From assembly GCF_026624755.1 (NCBI RefSeq), contig NZ_JAPMXC010000001.1, positions 434,001-498,000 on the forward strand: a stretch of 64,000 bases of DNA, read 5' to 3'. The notes under the pieces are model-generated. The model had not been told where the DNA came from. It saw nothing but the letters and a program-made list of their open reading frames with translations, and did no database searches. Source of the stretch: Robbsia betulipollinis (GTDB taxonomy: Bacteria; Pseudomonadota; Gammaproteobacteria; Burkholderiales; Burkholderiaceae). A program made the position numbers and the translations under genes. Position 1 is the first letter of the stretch; every line of letters starts with the position of its first letter. Shown piece after piece: positions 46,379 to 55,322 of the stretch.

Positions 46379-47146
46379 CTAGACTTCTCGCACCCGCTTC
46401 CCCGACAACGCATCGGCCGCCTCGCCTCCCGACGCAGCGGCGCCCGACGCAGCGGCGCCCGACGCAGCGTCAAACGGCGCCGTGCCGAACGTCTTCAGCG
46501 TCCCGGCCACCTTTTCCACGTGGTGGCGCGCCAGCGAACCGGCCGCCGCCGCATTGCCGTCCCGCACCGCCACCAAAATATCCTCGTGCTCCTGCCATAG
46601 CGGCGCGAGGCTGAGCAGCCGCGTCGACAGGGCGGTGGCCACGCGGCGTACATGGTGCCAGTTCATGGTCGCGAACGTCTCGATCAGCGGATTGCCCGAC
46701 AGTTCATAGATATAGCAGTGGAAGCGGAAGTCCGCATCGATCATCGCCGGGATGTCCCGGGCGGCCACCGCGCGCCGCCCCGCGCGCAAAATGGTCTCGC
46801 CCTGCTGACGCGTACTCGCATCGGCCCGGCGCGCGGCGTTGGCGGCCGCCGTTTCGTCGAGCGCGGCGCGCAAGTCGAAGACATGCTCGGCAAGTTCGAT
46901 GCTCATCGGCACCACCACCAATCCGCGCCGCCCCGCCTCCTGCAGGAATCCCTCGCGATGGAGTTGCCGCAGTGCCTGATGCACCGGTTGACGCGATACA
47001 TCGAGCGCCGCCGCGAGGCTGTCCTCGGACATGCGCGCCCCCGAGGCGAATTCCCCCACGCAGATCGCGTCGCGGATCGTCTCGTAGACTTGCTCGGCCA
47101 GCGGCCGGACCGGCGCGATGCCGACCATCGCAGTGTGCTTTTTCAT
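46379..47146 (-). CDS. GntR-family (FCD domain) regulator
   Basis: 255 residues: winged helix (about 15-75; LAEQVYETIRDAICVGEFASG, MSEDSLAAALDVSRQPVHQALRQL) and FCD ligand domain (about 85-215) with metal-binding histidines of the kind seen in DADFRFHCYIYELSGN and ARHHVEKV. FCD regulators respond to organic or amino acids. It is divergent from the DUF485-ActP transporter and the Old Yellow Enzyme, with a palindromic site between them, so it probably represses that unit. Starts at 47173 or 47146 are both possible; neither has an ideal ribosome site. The C-terminus contains a GAAAS repeat from a 15-base tandem repeat. Confidence 0.87.
   Translation of the reverse strand: MKKHTAMVGIAPVRPLAEQVYETIRDAICVGEFASGARMSEDSLAAALDVSRQPVHQALRQLHREGFLQEAGRRGLVVVPMSIELAEHVFDLRAALDETAAANAARRADASTRQQGETILRAGRRAVAARDIPAMIDADFRFHCYIYELSGNPLIETFATMNWHHVRRVATALSTRLLSLAPLWQEHEDILVAVRDGNAAAAGSLARHHVEKVAGTLKTFGTAPFDAASGAAASGAAASGGEAADALSGKRVREV
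46426..46470 (+). repeat. Three tandem copies of a 15-base unit in the GntR gene
   Basis: CGCCCGACGCAGCGG occurs three times with one or two differences (46426-46440, 46441-46455, 46456-46470). It encodes Gly-Ala-Ala-Ala-Ser-type repeats in the unstructured C-terminus. Copy changes would keep the reading frame. Confidence 0.8.
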
Positions 47147-47232
47147 CTCGATAAATACACAGGATCTGTGCATGTCTCCGCGAGTCATGCGGACGCCGAT
47201 CCCACGCGGGACGGGTCGCATGCAGAATTAAA

Positions 47233-47272
47233 TTGATCGAAAATTGAATACCGTATACTGAAATTGGATCAA
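47233..47272. promoter_or_regulatory. Putative GntR operator between divergent genes
   Basis: TTGATC (47233-47238) and GATCAA (47267-47272) form outer arms around an A/T-rich core containing ATAC-C-GTAT (47248-47256), which shares nearly the same centre (47252). The region lies between the GntR gene and the transporter gene and is the only A/T-rich stretch nearby. FCD-type regulators often bind such GTAT/ATAC palindromes. Confidence 0.5.
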
Positions 47273-47351
47273 ACGATATGTAATTGACGATTGCCGCCAG
47301 GCCTGCGCCAACAGGCCGGACGCGCCGACTTCCTCGCCTTCGAGAGGTATT

Positions 47352-49265
47352 ATGTCAGACCCTCAAAACGCCCGGCCCGATTGCGTCGGGCGCGATACGA
47401 GCGCGAACCGCGCCGGCTCCGTCCGGCTCAGCGCATTGTTCGTCTGCCTGCTGTTCGTGCCGGTGGCGACGTTTTTCTGGTTCGCCGCGTACCGGCCCGC
47501 GATGCTGGCGACGCCGATCGGGCAGGACGGCCCGACCTCCATCTGGGTGGCGCTCGGCGTGGGCCTCATCGCCTACGCGACCGTGCTCAACGGGCTGTAC
47601 GTCCTGTTCACCCGTCGACGTCTGCCCCGCGCCCTGCCGTTGGTGGCCGGCCTCCTGGTCATCGCGCTGCCGGGCAGGCCGGCGCATGCCGCGACGCTGC
47701 ATGGCGCGGCCCATCACGAGGCGATCGGCTTCTTTCTGGCGCTCGTGGCCTTCACCCTCGTCGTGACCTGGTGGGCGGCGCGCCACACCCACGCGGCACG
47801 CGATTTCTACTCGGCGGGCGGTCATCTCAGCGCCGGGCAGAACGGGCTGGCGATCGCGGGCGACACGATCTCCGCCGGCGCTTTCCTCGGTCTTTCCGGC
47901 CTGATTTTCGCCAGCGGTTTCGACGGCCTGGTGTATGCCACCGGCTACGCCGTCGGTTATCCGCTGATCGGCATCCTGTTCGCCGACCGGATCCGCAATC
48001 TCGGCCGCTTCACGTTCGCCGATGTGCTGTCCTACCGGCTCTCGCCCGTGCCGATGCGCGCCTTCGCCGCGTCCAGCACGCTGGTGATCGCGATCTTCTT
48101 CCTGATTTCACAGATGGTGGGCGCGGGACAACTCGTGCAGCTGCTGTTCGGGATCGACTATAGCTATGCCGAGATCGCAGTCGGCCTGCTGATGGTGTGC
48201 TACGTGATTTTCGGCGGCATGATGGCCACGAGCTGGGTGCAGATCGTCAAGGCGGTGCTGATGCTCTGCATCGGCGCCGTGATCTCCCTGCTCATCCTGT
48301 CGCGTTTCCAGTGGAGCTACGATCGGCTCATGGCGGCCGCCATCGTGCTGCACCCGAAACACGCGGACATGCTGGCGCCCACGCATTTCGCCTCCGCCCC
48401 CCTCTCGACCCTGTCGCTCGGTCTGGCGATGTTCGTCGGCAGCGCGGGATTGCCGCACCTGCTCATGCGCATGTTCACCGTGCCAAATGCCCGCGCCGCC
48501 CGCACGTCCATGTTCTACGGCGTTCTCGGCATCAGCGCCTTCTTCAGCATGATCACCGTCATCGGCGTGGGCGGGGTCGCGCTGGTGACCGGCAATCCGG
48601 AATATGTGCTGCCAAACGGCACGCTGCGCGGCGGCGGCAACATGGCGGCGGTGCATCTGGCCCACGTGGTGGGAGGCGAAATGATGCTGGGTCTCGTCGC
48701 CGCCGTCGCGTTCGCCACCATCATCGCGGTGGTCGCGGGGCTGACGCTGTCGGGCGCGGCAGCCGTTTCGCACGATATCTATGCCAGCGTGATCCGGCGC
48801 GGCCGCACCAATGAGCGAACGGAAGTGGGGATCTACCGCCTCGCGACCCTGATTCTGGGCTTGCTCGCCGTGGTGCTCGGCATCGCTTTCCGCCAGCAGA
48901 ACATCGCCTACCTCATCGGTCTCGTCGTGGGCATCGCCGCCGCGTCGAATTTTCCCCTGCTCGTGCTTTCGCTGTACTGGCGCGGGTTGACGACGCGCGG
49001 CGCGGTTTCGGGGGGCTGCACCGGGCTGGCGCTTTCCGTCCTGCTGACCGTTCTGGGCCCGTCGGTCTGGGTCAAGGTCCTGGGTCACGCCGCCCCGGTC
49101 TTCCCGATGGATCCGCCCACGCTGGTGGCGCTGCCGGCCGCCTTCGCCGTGTGCGTGATCGTATCGCTGCTGGATCGCAGCCGCCGCGGACGTATCGACC
49201 GCGCCGGCTTCGACGAACAGTACCGGCGCATGCAGGGCGACATCCTCGTCGGGTCCGTCGAATGA
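47352..49265 (+). CDS. DUF485-ActP fusion: cation/acetate-type symporter
   Basis: 637 residues. Residues about 25-92 match the DUF485 (YjcH) small membrane protein (FVCLLFVPVATFFWFAAYRP, then ATPIGQDGPTSIWVALGVGL and IAYATVLNGLYVLF). From about 118 on the protein follows ActP closely: FYSAGGHLSAGQNGLAIAGD, SAGAFLGLSGLIFASGFDG, ISQMVGAGQLVQLLFGIDY, SLGLAMFVGSAGLPHLLMR, GGNMAAVHLAHVVGG, GLTLSGAAAVSHDIYA. In most bacteria yjcH and actP are separate neighbouring genes. The segment joining them (LPLVAGLLVIALPGRPAHA) looks like the old ActP signal peptide, now internal. ActP imports acetate and small carboxylates with sodium. Confidence 0.87.
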   Translation: MSDPQNARPDCVGRDTSANRAGSVRLSALFVCLLFVPVATFFWFAAYRPAMLATPIGQDGPTSIWVALGVGLIAYATVLNGLYVLFTRRRLPRALPLVAGLLVIALPGRPAHAATLHGAAHHEAIGFFLALVAFTLVVTWWAARHTHAARDFYSAGGHLSAGQNGLAIAGDTISAGAFLGLSGLIFASGFDGLVYATGYAVGYPLIGILFADRIRNLGRFTFADVLSYRLSPVPMRAFAASSTLVIAIFFLISQMVGAGQLVQLLFGIDYSYAEIAVGLLMVCYVIFGGMMATSWVQIVKAVLMLCIGAVISLLILSRFQWSYDRLMAAAIVLHPKHADMLAPTHFASAPLSTLSLGLAMFVGSAGLPHLLMRMFTVPNARAARTSMFYGVLGISAFFSMITVIGVGGVALVTGNPEYVLPNGTLRGGGNMAAVHLAHVVGGEMMLGLVAAVAFATIIAVVAGLTLSGAAAVSHDIYASVIRRGRTNERTEVGIYRLATLILGLLAVVLGIAFRQQNIAYLIGLVVGIAAASNFPLLVLSLYWRGLTTRGAVSGGCTGLALSVLLTVLGPSVWVKVLGHAAPVFPMDPPTLVALPAAFAVCVIVSLLDRSRRGRIDRAGFDEQYRRMQGDILVGSVE

Positions 49266-49351
49266 GTCGCGCGCGCCGCGCGCGAGCCGTTTCGCGCTGC
49301 CGCCTGAATTTTCGCATCACGCATTCCCCTGCCCTTGGATAGGAGCATTTC

Positions 49352-50506
49352 ATGCCTGGTTTATTCAGCGATTTCCAACTCAAAGATGTGCGGCTGCGCA
49401 ATCGGATCGCCATCTCGCCCATGACCCAGTATTCCTGCGGCACGGACGGCATCATGAACGATTGGCACCTCGTCCATCTGGGCGCGCGCGCGGCGGGCGG
49501 GGCCGGCCTCGTGGTCATGGAGCAGCTCGCCGTGTCTCCGGAAGGACGCATGACGCCGAACTGCGCCGGTATCTGGTCGGACGAGCAGATACCGATGCTG
49601 CGGCGCATCGCGGATTTCATTCGTTCGACCGGCGCGGTGCCCGGCGTCCAGCTCGGCCACTCGGGCCGCAAGGGGGGCATCACGCCCCCTTGGGACGGGT
49701 ATGCGCAATTGCCGGAGGATCATCCGGATGGGTGGGAATCGATCGGCCCGTCCACCATTCCCTATGGCGGCGCCCGGTTTCCGCGCGCCGCCCGCGCCGC
49801 CGATCTCCAGGATATCGAACGGCTGAAGGGCGATTTCGCGCGTGGCGCGGAGCGGGCCCTGCGTGCCGGGTTCGAGTGGGTGGAGCTGCATTACGCGCAC
49901 GGCTTTCTCGGCGCGAATTTCCTCTCCCCCATGGCGAACGACCGGACCGATGCATACGGGAACAGTTCGGAAAACCGTGCGCGTTTCCTGCACGAGACGC
50001 TGGAAGCGGTGCGCGCGGTGTGGCCGGAACGCCTGCCGCTGACCGCGCGGATCGGTGCCTTCGATTACCACGAGGACAGCCATACGATCGAGGAATCGAT
50101 CGAACTCGTGCGCGGCATGGCGGCGCGCGGGCTGGATCTGATCGACATCAGCATGGGGATGAATAGCGACAGCGGCAAGGCGGTGCCATGGACCGAACGC
50201 GGCTTCATGGTCCCGGCGGCCACGCGCATCCGTCAAGAGACCGCCCTGCCCGTGGCGGTCAGCTGGAACCTGGCCGATCCGGCATACGCCGATGCGCTGA
50301 TCCGGGAGGATCAGGTCGATCTGGTGATGCTGGGGCGGCCGACGATCGCCAATCCGCACTGGCCGCTCTACGCGGCGCTGGTTCTGGGACAGGATGCCCC
50401 GTACGATATGCTGCCGATCCAGTACGGTCATGCCCTGAAACGCACGCGCGACGAGGTCAATTGCGGCGGTTTCGGCCCCATTCCCGCCCGTCAGGCGTCA
50501 CGCTAG
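49352..50506 (+). CDS. NADH:flavin oxidoreductase, Old Yellow Enzyme (YqjM class)
   Basis: 384 residues of a TIM-barrel flavoenzyme. FMN and substrate motifs are visible: RNRIAISPMTQYSC (YqjM has a Cys where this has Thr), GVQLGHSGRKG, the active-site histidine pair in ELHYAHGFLGANFLSP and the late DLVMLGRPTIANPHW. The family reduces activated C=C bonds with NAD(P)H. GGAG precedes the ATG at 49352. It follows the transporter by 86 bases and is probably part of the same GntR-controlled unit, suggesting that the imported compound is an unsaturated acid or related substrate. Confidence 0.88.
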   Translation: MPGLFSDFQLKDVRLRNRIAISPMTQYSCGTDGIMNDWHLVHLGARAAGGAGLVVMEQLAVSPEGRMTPNCAGIWSDEQIPMLRRIADFIRSTGAVPGVQLGHSGRKGGITPPWDGYAQLPEDHPDGWESIGPSTIPYGGARFPRAARAADLQDIERLKGDFARGAERALRAGFEWVELHYAHGFLGANFLSPMANDRTDAYGNSSENRARFLHETLEAVRAVWPERLPLTARIGAFDYHEDSHTIEESIELVRGMAARGLDLIDISMGMNSDSGKAVPWTERGFMVPAATRIRQETALPVAVSWNLADPAYADALIREDQVDLVMLGRPTIANPHWPLYAALVLGQDAPYDMLPIQYGHALKRTRDEVNCGGFGPIPARQASR

Positions 50507-50521
50507 CGCACGGAGCGCGCC

Positions 50522-51139
50522 TCAGGCGAAGAGCAGCGAGGCCGCCATCGACAACATGATGATCCCGATGGCGATATCCAGCATGCGCCAGGCGCTTTCC
50601 TTGCGAAATACCGGCCGGAGAAAGCGCGCGCCGAAACCCAGCAACGAAAACCACGCGATCGATGCCGACATCGCGCCGCCCGCGAACCACGCGCGGTCCG
50701 GCCATGGAAGCCGCCCGCCGATCGATCCAAGCAGCACGACCGTATCCAGATAGACATGCGGATTGAGCGCCGACAGCGCAAGAACCTGGAGTGCGGTCTG
50801 CCAGGTCGAGCGCGACGGCTGCTCGACCGCCTCGAGATGGCCGCCGCCGCGCCACGCCGCGCGAAACGCCTTGACGCCATACGCCACGAGAAAGATCGCG
50901 CCCGCGTACCGCACGACCGCCATCAATCCCGGATGCGCGTGGACGACATACCCCATGCCACCGACGCCCAGCCCGATCAGGAAAGCGTCGAAGATCGAAC
51001 AGAGCGCCACGATGACGAAGACGTTGCGCTGCAGCAGCCCCTGCTTCAGCACATAGGCATTCTGCGCACCGATGGCGATGATCAGACCCGCGCTCAGTCC
51101 AAAGCCCGATACCACGGATTGCAGCGCCATTGGATACAT
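50522..51139 (-). CDS. argO: LysE/ArgO-family amino acid exporter
   Basis: 205 residues, six predicted membrane helices. ALQSVVSGFGLSAGLIIAIG and AQNAYVLKQGLLQRN are the conserved opening of LysE/ArgO, and ALNPHVYLDTVVLLGSIG is the second conserved block. The family exports arginine or lysine. It converges with the Old Yellow Enzyme gene (15-base gap). E. coli argO is controlled by ArgP; no such regulator is adjacent here. Confidence 0.88.
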   Translation of the reverse strand: MYPMALQSVVSGFGLSAGLIIAIGAQNAYVLKQGLLQRNVFVIVALCSIFDAFLIGLGVGGMGYVVHAHPGLMAVVRYAGAIFLVAYGVKAFRAAWRGGGHLEAVEQPSRSTWQTALQVLALSALNPHVYLDTVVLLGSIGGRLPWPDRAWFAGGAMSASIAWFSLLGFGARFLRPVFRKESAWRMLDIAIGIIMLSMAASLLFA

Positions 51140-51265
51140 CCGGCATTCCTATCGAGATTGCAAAAAAACGGCCCGAACGGAGTCTACACGTCCCGCGCCC
51201 CTTCCGCGCGCGGGACCGCGCGGCGAGCGCGAATACGTCGCGCCGGATGCGCGCCAGGCGGACGC

Positions 51266-52648
51266 TTATTGTGCCTCCGACGGCGCCACCGACTTCGCCC
51301 CCGAACTCAGCGCCGGGTGCGGTTGCATCTGCGTATCCGCGTCCAGCGGGTGGCGCAGACGCGCGACGTCCGTCTCGCCGACGGCGGCGGCGGCGTTACC
51401 CCAGTCGTTGCGGACATAGGTCGCCAGCGCGGCGATTTCCGCGTCGGACAGCTTCCACGCGAAACCGGGCATCTGCGCGCCCGTCGGGTTCGACCCGGTG
51501 ACCGCGCCACGCCCGCCCACCAGGATGGTGCGGATCACGTTGTTCGCGCCCGGCGCCTGCACCCCGGGATTGGCCGCGAGGGACGGCACCATCGCGTCGA
51601 CGCCGGCGCCATTGGCGCGATGGCAGGCGGCGCAGTTCGCCCGGTACAGGTCGCGTCCGAGCGCCATCGTCGCGTCGCCGGCCGCGAGCGGCGCCGGCGG
51701 CGTCGCGCCCGAACCCGGCACGCTCTTCAGATACACCGCCATCGCCTTCAGGTCGGCCGCGTTCATGAACTGCAACGAGTCGGTGACCGCCTCGCTCATC
51801 GGGCCGGCCGCGACGCCGACGCGATTGCCGCCCGTATGCAGGTAGGTCGTGATGTCCGCGACCGACCATTTCCCCAGACCCAGATAGCCGTTGCCGCTGA
51901 TCTCCGGTGCGTGCCAGCCTTCGAGATCGCCGCCTTCCAGATAGTCGCTGTCGCCGCCCAGCGCGTTCTTCGCGCTGTGGCAGGCGGTGCAATGCCCCAG
52001 ACCCGCGACCAGATAGGCGCCGCGATTCCACTCCACCGATTGCTTCGGGTCCGGCTGGAAGGGCGTGCGGTCGAAGAACAGCAGGTTCCAGCCGAACATC
52101 AGCAGGCGGATGTTGAACGGGAACGGCAAGGCGTTCGCGGTGATCGGCTCATGCACCGCCGGTACCGTCTTCAGGTAGGCGAGGATGTCGAGGATATCCT
52201 CGTCGCCGACCTTCGCGTAGAGGTTGTACGGCATCGCCGGATACAGCAGCTTCGCATGCGGCGCGACCCCCGCCTTGACCGCGCGCACGAATTGCGCGTC
52301 GCTCCAGGCGCCGATGCCGTAGGTCTTGTCGGGCGTGATATTGCTCGCGACGATCTTGCCGAACGGCGTGTTCAACGCGAGACCGCCGGCAAAGGCCTTG
52401 CCGTTCGCCGCCGTATGGCAGGCGATGCAATCGCCGGCCGCGGCGAGGTACTTGCCGCGCGTGACCGCGTCCGCGTCGGCGCCGGCCGTGCGGCCGTACT
52501 GTGCGATCCGCTCGAGCAGGGCCGGGTCGCCCTGGCTACGATGCGCCTGCATGCCGCGATAGCCGACGAGCGCGGCCAGCACCGCGATACCGATCAGCAC
52601 CGGCGCGCCGATCGCGAGCATCCGGCGGGAAACGTTGCGTGTCGCCAT
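51266..52648 (-). CDS. Tri-haem membrane cytochrome c, module A
   Basis: 460 residues with an N-terminal membrane anchor (LAIGAPVLIGIAVLAALVG) and three CxxCH haem sites: CIACH (residues 74-78), CTACH (about 220) and CAACH (about 350). This is the electron-transfer subunit of membrane-bound FAD dehydrogenases (gluconate 2-dehydrogenase, alcohol/aldehyde and sorbitol dehydrogenases), passing electrons to ubiquinone. Its ATG overlaps the stop of the GMC subunit as TGATG. Its sequence is collinear with the module B cytochrome at 55323-56729 (both carry FGKI..N...DKTYGIG.WSDAQFVRAV). Confidence 0.93.
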   Translation of the reverse strand: MATRNVSRRMLAIGAPVLIGIAVLAALVGYRGMQAHRSQGDPALLERIAQYGRTAGADADAVTRGKYLAAAGDCIACHTAANGKAFAGGLALNTPFGKIVASNITPDKTYGIGAWSDAQFVRAVKAGVAPHAKLLYPAMPYNLYAKVGDEDILDILAYLKTVPAVHEPITANALPFPFNIRLLMFGWNLLFFDRTPFQPDPKQSVEWNRGAYLVAGLGHCTACHSAKNALGGDSDYLEGGDLEGWHAPEISGNGYLGLGKWSVADITTYLHTGGNRVGVAAGPMSEAVTDSLQFMNAADLKAMAVYLKSVPGSGATPPAPLAAGDATMALGRDLYRANCAACHRANGAGVDAMVPSLAANPGVQAPGANNVIRTILVGGRGAVTGSNPTGAQMPGFAWKLSDAEIAALATYVRNDWGNAAAAVGETDVARLRHPLDADTQMQPHPALSSGAKSVAPSEAQ

Positions 52649-54420
52649 CACACCCTCACCAGTGCGCCTGGCGCTTTCAGATACTGCTGCACGATCGCGT
52701 CGGCGGCATGCAGCGTCAACGCGCCGACGGTGCCGGTCGGGTTATAGCCGCCATTGTTCGCGAACGCCGAAGCGCCGCAGACGAAAGTGTTCGGCACGTC
52801 CCAGCTTTGCAGATAGCGGTTCACCGCGCTGGTTTTCGGATCGTCCCCCATCACCGCGCCGCCGGTGGTGTGCGAGGACAGATTGTCCATCGGCGAGAAA
52901 GGCCGCGCGGTCGGCTCGGAACGCACCACCGTCTGCGCGCCCATCGCGTGCCCGATCTCGACCGAGCGGTCCGCCATGAATTTCGCCGAGCGCTTGTCGT
53001 TCTCGATCCAGTCGAAGGTCACGCGCAGCAGCGGCTGGCCGTGCCGGTCCTTGTAGGTGGGATCCAGATCGAGGAACACATCCCGATGCGGGTAGCTGTT
53101 GCCCATGCAATAGATCGAGTTGTAGTTCTGGTAGGCCTCCTTGTAGGCCTTCTTCCATTCGCTGCCCCATTGCGGGGTGCCCGGCGGCACGCCGCCGGCC
53201 AGACCGATCGGCCGGCCGTTCGTCGAGTGCACGAGCGCCACGCCGCCGCCGATGAAATCGTGGTCGCTGTGGTCGAAGTTGTCGCCGTTGAAGTCGTCGA
53301 TCGCCTGCGCGAGCGCGCCCGCGCCGATGAAGGGGTTCAGGTTCTCGCCCTTCATGAAGATCGACGCGCCGGCGATGGTCTGGTACGCGTAGTTGCGTCC
53401 GACCACGCCTTCGCCGGTGTCCCGGTCATAGGGCTTGCCGATGCCGGAGAGCAGCATCAGCCGCACATTGTCCATCTGGTAGGCGGACAGCACGACGATG
53501 TCCGCCGGCTGCTCCCACTCCTGATGGTCCGCGTCGATGAAGGTCACGCCGGTGGCCATCTTTTTGTCGGCCGTCAGATTCACCCGCAGCACTTCCGCCT
53601 CGGGAATGATGCTGAAATTCCTGCGCGCCATCAGCGCCGGCAGGATGCACGCCTGCGGGCTGCTCTTCGACCAGTTGCCGCAGCCGAAGAATTCGCAATA
53701 GCCGCAATACGTGCAGGGCGCCATGTGCACGCCGAGCGGATTGACATAGGCGCCCGACGTGTTGCCCGCCGGCACCGCGAACGGGTGATAGCCCAGACCC
53801 CGCGTCGCCTTGTCGAACAGCATCGCGACCTGCGTGCGTTCCAGCGGCGGCAACGGATAGTCGCGCGCGCGCGGTCCCTCGAACGGGTTGCCGCCTTCCT
53901 GGATCTTGCCCTGGATGTTGCCCGCGCGGCCCGAGGTGCCGGCCAGGCGTTCGAACTTGTCATAGAACGGCTCGACGTCCTTGTACGTCACGCCCCAGTC
54001 CTGCACCTGCATGCCATCGAGGAAACGCTTGGCGCCGTAGCGCTCCAGGGTGTGGCTGTGCGTGATGAAATCGGTTTCGAGGAAACGCCAGGTCATGCCG
54101 TTCCAGTGCGTGCCGGCGCCGCCCACGCCCCAGCCGAACTGATAGGTGTTCCAGTCGCGCAGCGGCAACGCCGTCTGCGTGACGTTGTTGCGAAAACTCA
54201 GCGTCTCGACGCCGGGAGGCTGCATCAACTCGCGACGGCGCGCGAAACGCAGCTCGTCGGTGTCGATGGAGGTCGGGAAATCGGTGCTGGTGTCGCGCCA
54301 GGCGCCGCGTTCGATCGCGACGACGTTCAACCCGGCCAGGGTCAATTCGTTGGCCATCAGTGAGCCGGCCCAGCCGAGGCCGACGATGACTGCATCCGCC
54401 TTGGGTCGCTTCTGCGCCAT
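52648..54420 (-). CDS. FAD-dependent GMC dehydrogenase large subunit, module A
   Basis: 590 residues. FAD site ADAVIVGLGWAGSLMANEL near the N-terminus, and the C-terminal GMC region (GGAVMGDDPKTSAVNRYLQS, VFVCGASAFANNGGYNPTGT). A cysteine group C236-C239-C242-C247 (CTYCGYCEFFGCG) is typical of gluconate and fructose dehydrogenase large subunits and may hold an iron-sulfur cluster. It oxidises a sugar or sugar acid in the periplasm and passes electrons to the tri-haem cytochrome. It has no Tat signal of its own; the small subunit carries one, so they are probably exported together. AAGGAG precedes the ATG at 54420. Gluconate is the best guess for substrate. Confidence 0.9.
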   Translation of the reverse strand: MAQKRPKADAVIVGLGWAGSLMANELTLAGLNVVAIERGAWRDTSTDFPTSIDTDELRFARRRELMQPPGVETLSFRNNVTQTALPLRDWNTYQFGWGVGGAGTHWNGMTWRFLETDFITHSHTLERYGAKRFLDGMQVQDWGVTYKDVEPFYDKFERLAGTSGRAGNIQGKIQEGGNPFEGPRARDYPLPPLERTQVAMLFDKATRGLGYHPFAVPAGNTSGAYVNPLGVHMAPCTYCGYCEFFGCGNWSKSSPQACILPALMARRNFSIIPEAEVLRVNLTADKKMATGVTFIDADHQEWEQPADIVVLSAYQMDNVRLMLLSGIGKPYDRDTGEGVVGRNYAYQTIAGASIFMKGENLNPFIGAGALAQAIDDFNGDNFDHSDHDFIGGGVALVHSTNGRPIGLAGGVPPGTPQWGSEWKKAYKEAYQNYNSIYCMGNSYPHRDVFLDLDPTYKDRHGQPLLRVTFDWIENDKRSAKFMADRSVEIGHAMGAQTVVRSEPTARPFSPMDNLSSHTTGGAVMGDDPKTSAVNRYLQSWDVPNTFVCGASAFANNGGYNPTGTVGALTLHAADAIVQQYLKAPGALVRV

Positions 54421-54541
54421 GCTGGATTCTCCTTGCTTTTGTATTGGGGGGCGCCCGCGCGGGGTGCGTGAGGGGTGCCTGGGGAGTGCGCGAGGGCACA
54501 CGCGTATCGCCCGCGTGGCCCGCCGGTTCGACCCCGCGGGT

Positions 54542-55273
54542 TCACACCGCTTTCTGGCCTGGCTTGCCGGCGTTGCGGATCAGGCTGACCGGCTGGATGT
54601 CGAGCTTCTGCCCGCGCTTGCCGATTTCCTCCCGGTAGTCGTATCGCGCGCCCGGAAAACCGAGCATTTTCCAGCCGGCCATGTCCTTGTTGCCGCCATA
54701 GATCGGGTCGGCGAAAAAGCCCTCGCGGACGTTGCCGAGGATCAGGCCGAAGAACGCCTTCGTGTCGGGGAGACCCGGGAGCGTGATCTCGCCCTTCTCG
54801 AGCTGCCGCAACAGGTCGTCCTGCTGCGCGCCGCTCAACGCGGTGAAACGCTTGCCGCCCGGCCGCGCGGCGCAGTACTTGTCGAGCGCGGCGAGGCCGG
54901 TGCGGTAGCGCTGCGCCGGCGTCTGATGGAACTGCGCGCCCTGCTGCGGCGTGCCGTCCTGGAACGGGCCGAGCCGGAACTGGGTTGCCGCCCGACCGAA
55001 CGGGCCGGCCAGCTGGCTGTCGATGAAAACCGCGCAACCGGCTTCCCTGCCGCCGATGCTCAGATCGTCGGCCGGGATCAGGCGGTCGGCGATCGCTTCG
55101 ATCATCGCCGCTTCATCGGCGTTGAAGAATTTCCAGCCGTCGGCGGCCACCGGCGTCGGACCCGTGGCGCCGCGATGCGTCCAGGGCATCCCGCCCCATA
55201 TCACTTTCGCCTTGGCGACCGTGACGCCGCCGACCAGCAAGGCCAGCGAAATCAGAAATCCGCGTCTGCGCAC
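54542..55273 (-). CDS. Gluconate 2-dehydrogenase subunit 3-like small subunit, module A
   Basis: 243 residues from GTG (GGGAG seven bases upstream). The twin-arginine signal MRRRGFLISLALLVGG and VAKAKVIWGG is followed by the family body (FNADEAAMIEAIADRLIPAD, FGRAATQFRLGPFQDG, FFGLILGNVREGFFADP, YGGNKDMAGWKMLGFPG). The subunit chaperones the FAD subunit across the membrane. A 121-base gap separates it from its GMC subunit. An ATG at 55381 further upstream would bury the Tat motif and is not chosen. Confidence 0.9.
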   Translation of the reverse strand: MRRRGFLISLALLVGGVTVAKAKVIWGGMPWTHRGATGPTPVAADGWKFFNADEAAMIEAIADRLIPADDLSIGGREAGCAVFIDSQLAGPFGRAATQFRLGPFQDGTPQQGAQFHQTPAQRYRTGLAALDKYCAARPGGKRFTALSGAQQDDLLRQLEKGEITLPGLPDTKAFFGLILGNVREGFFADPIYGGNKDMAGWKMLGFPGARYDYREEIGKRGQKLDIQPVSLIRNAGKPGQKAV

Positions 55274-55322
55274 GTTGTACTCCCTGCAATAGGCATGATG
55301 TGTCGAATGTCGGACCGCCGCG

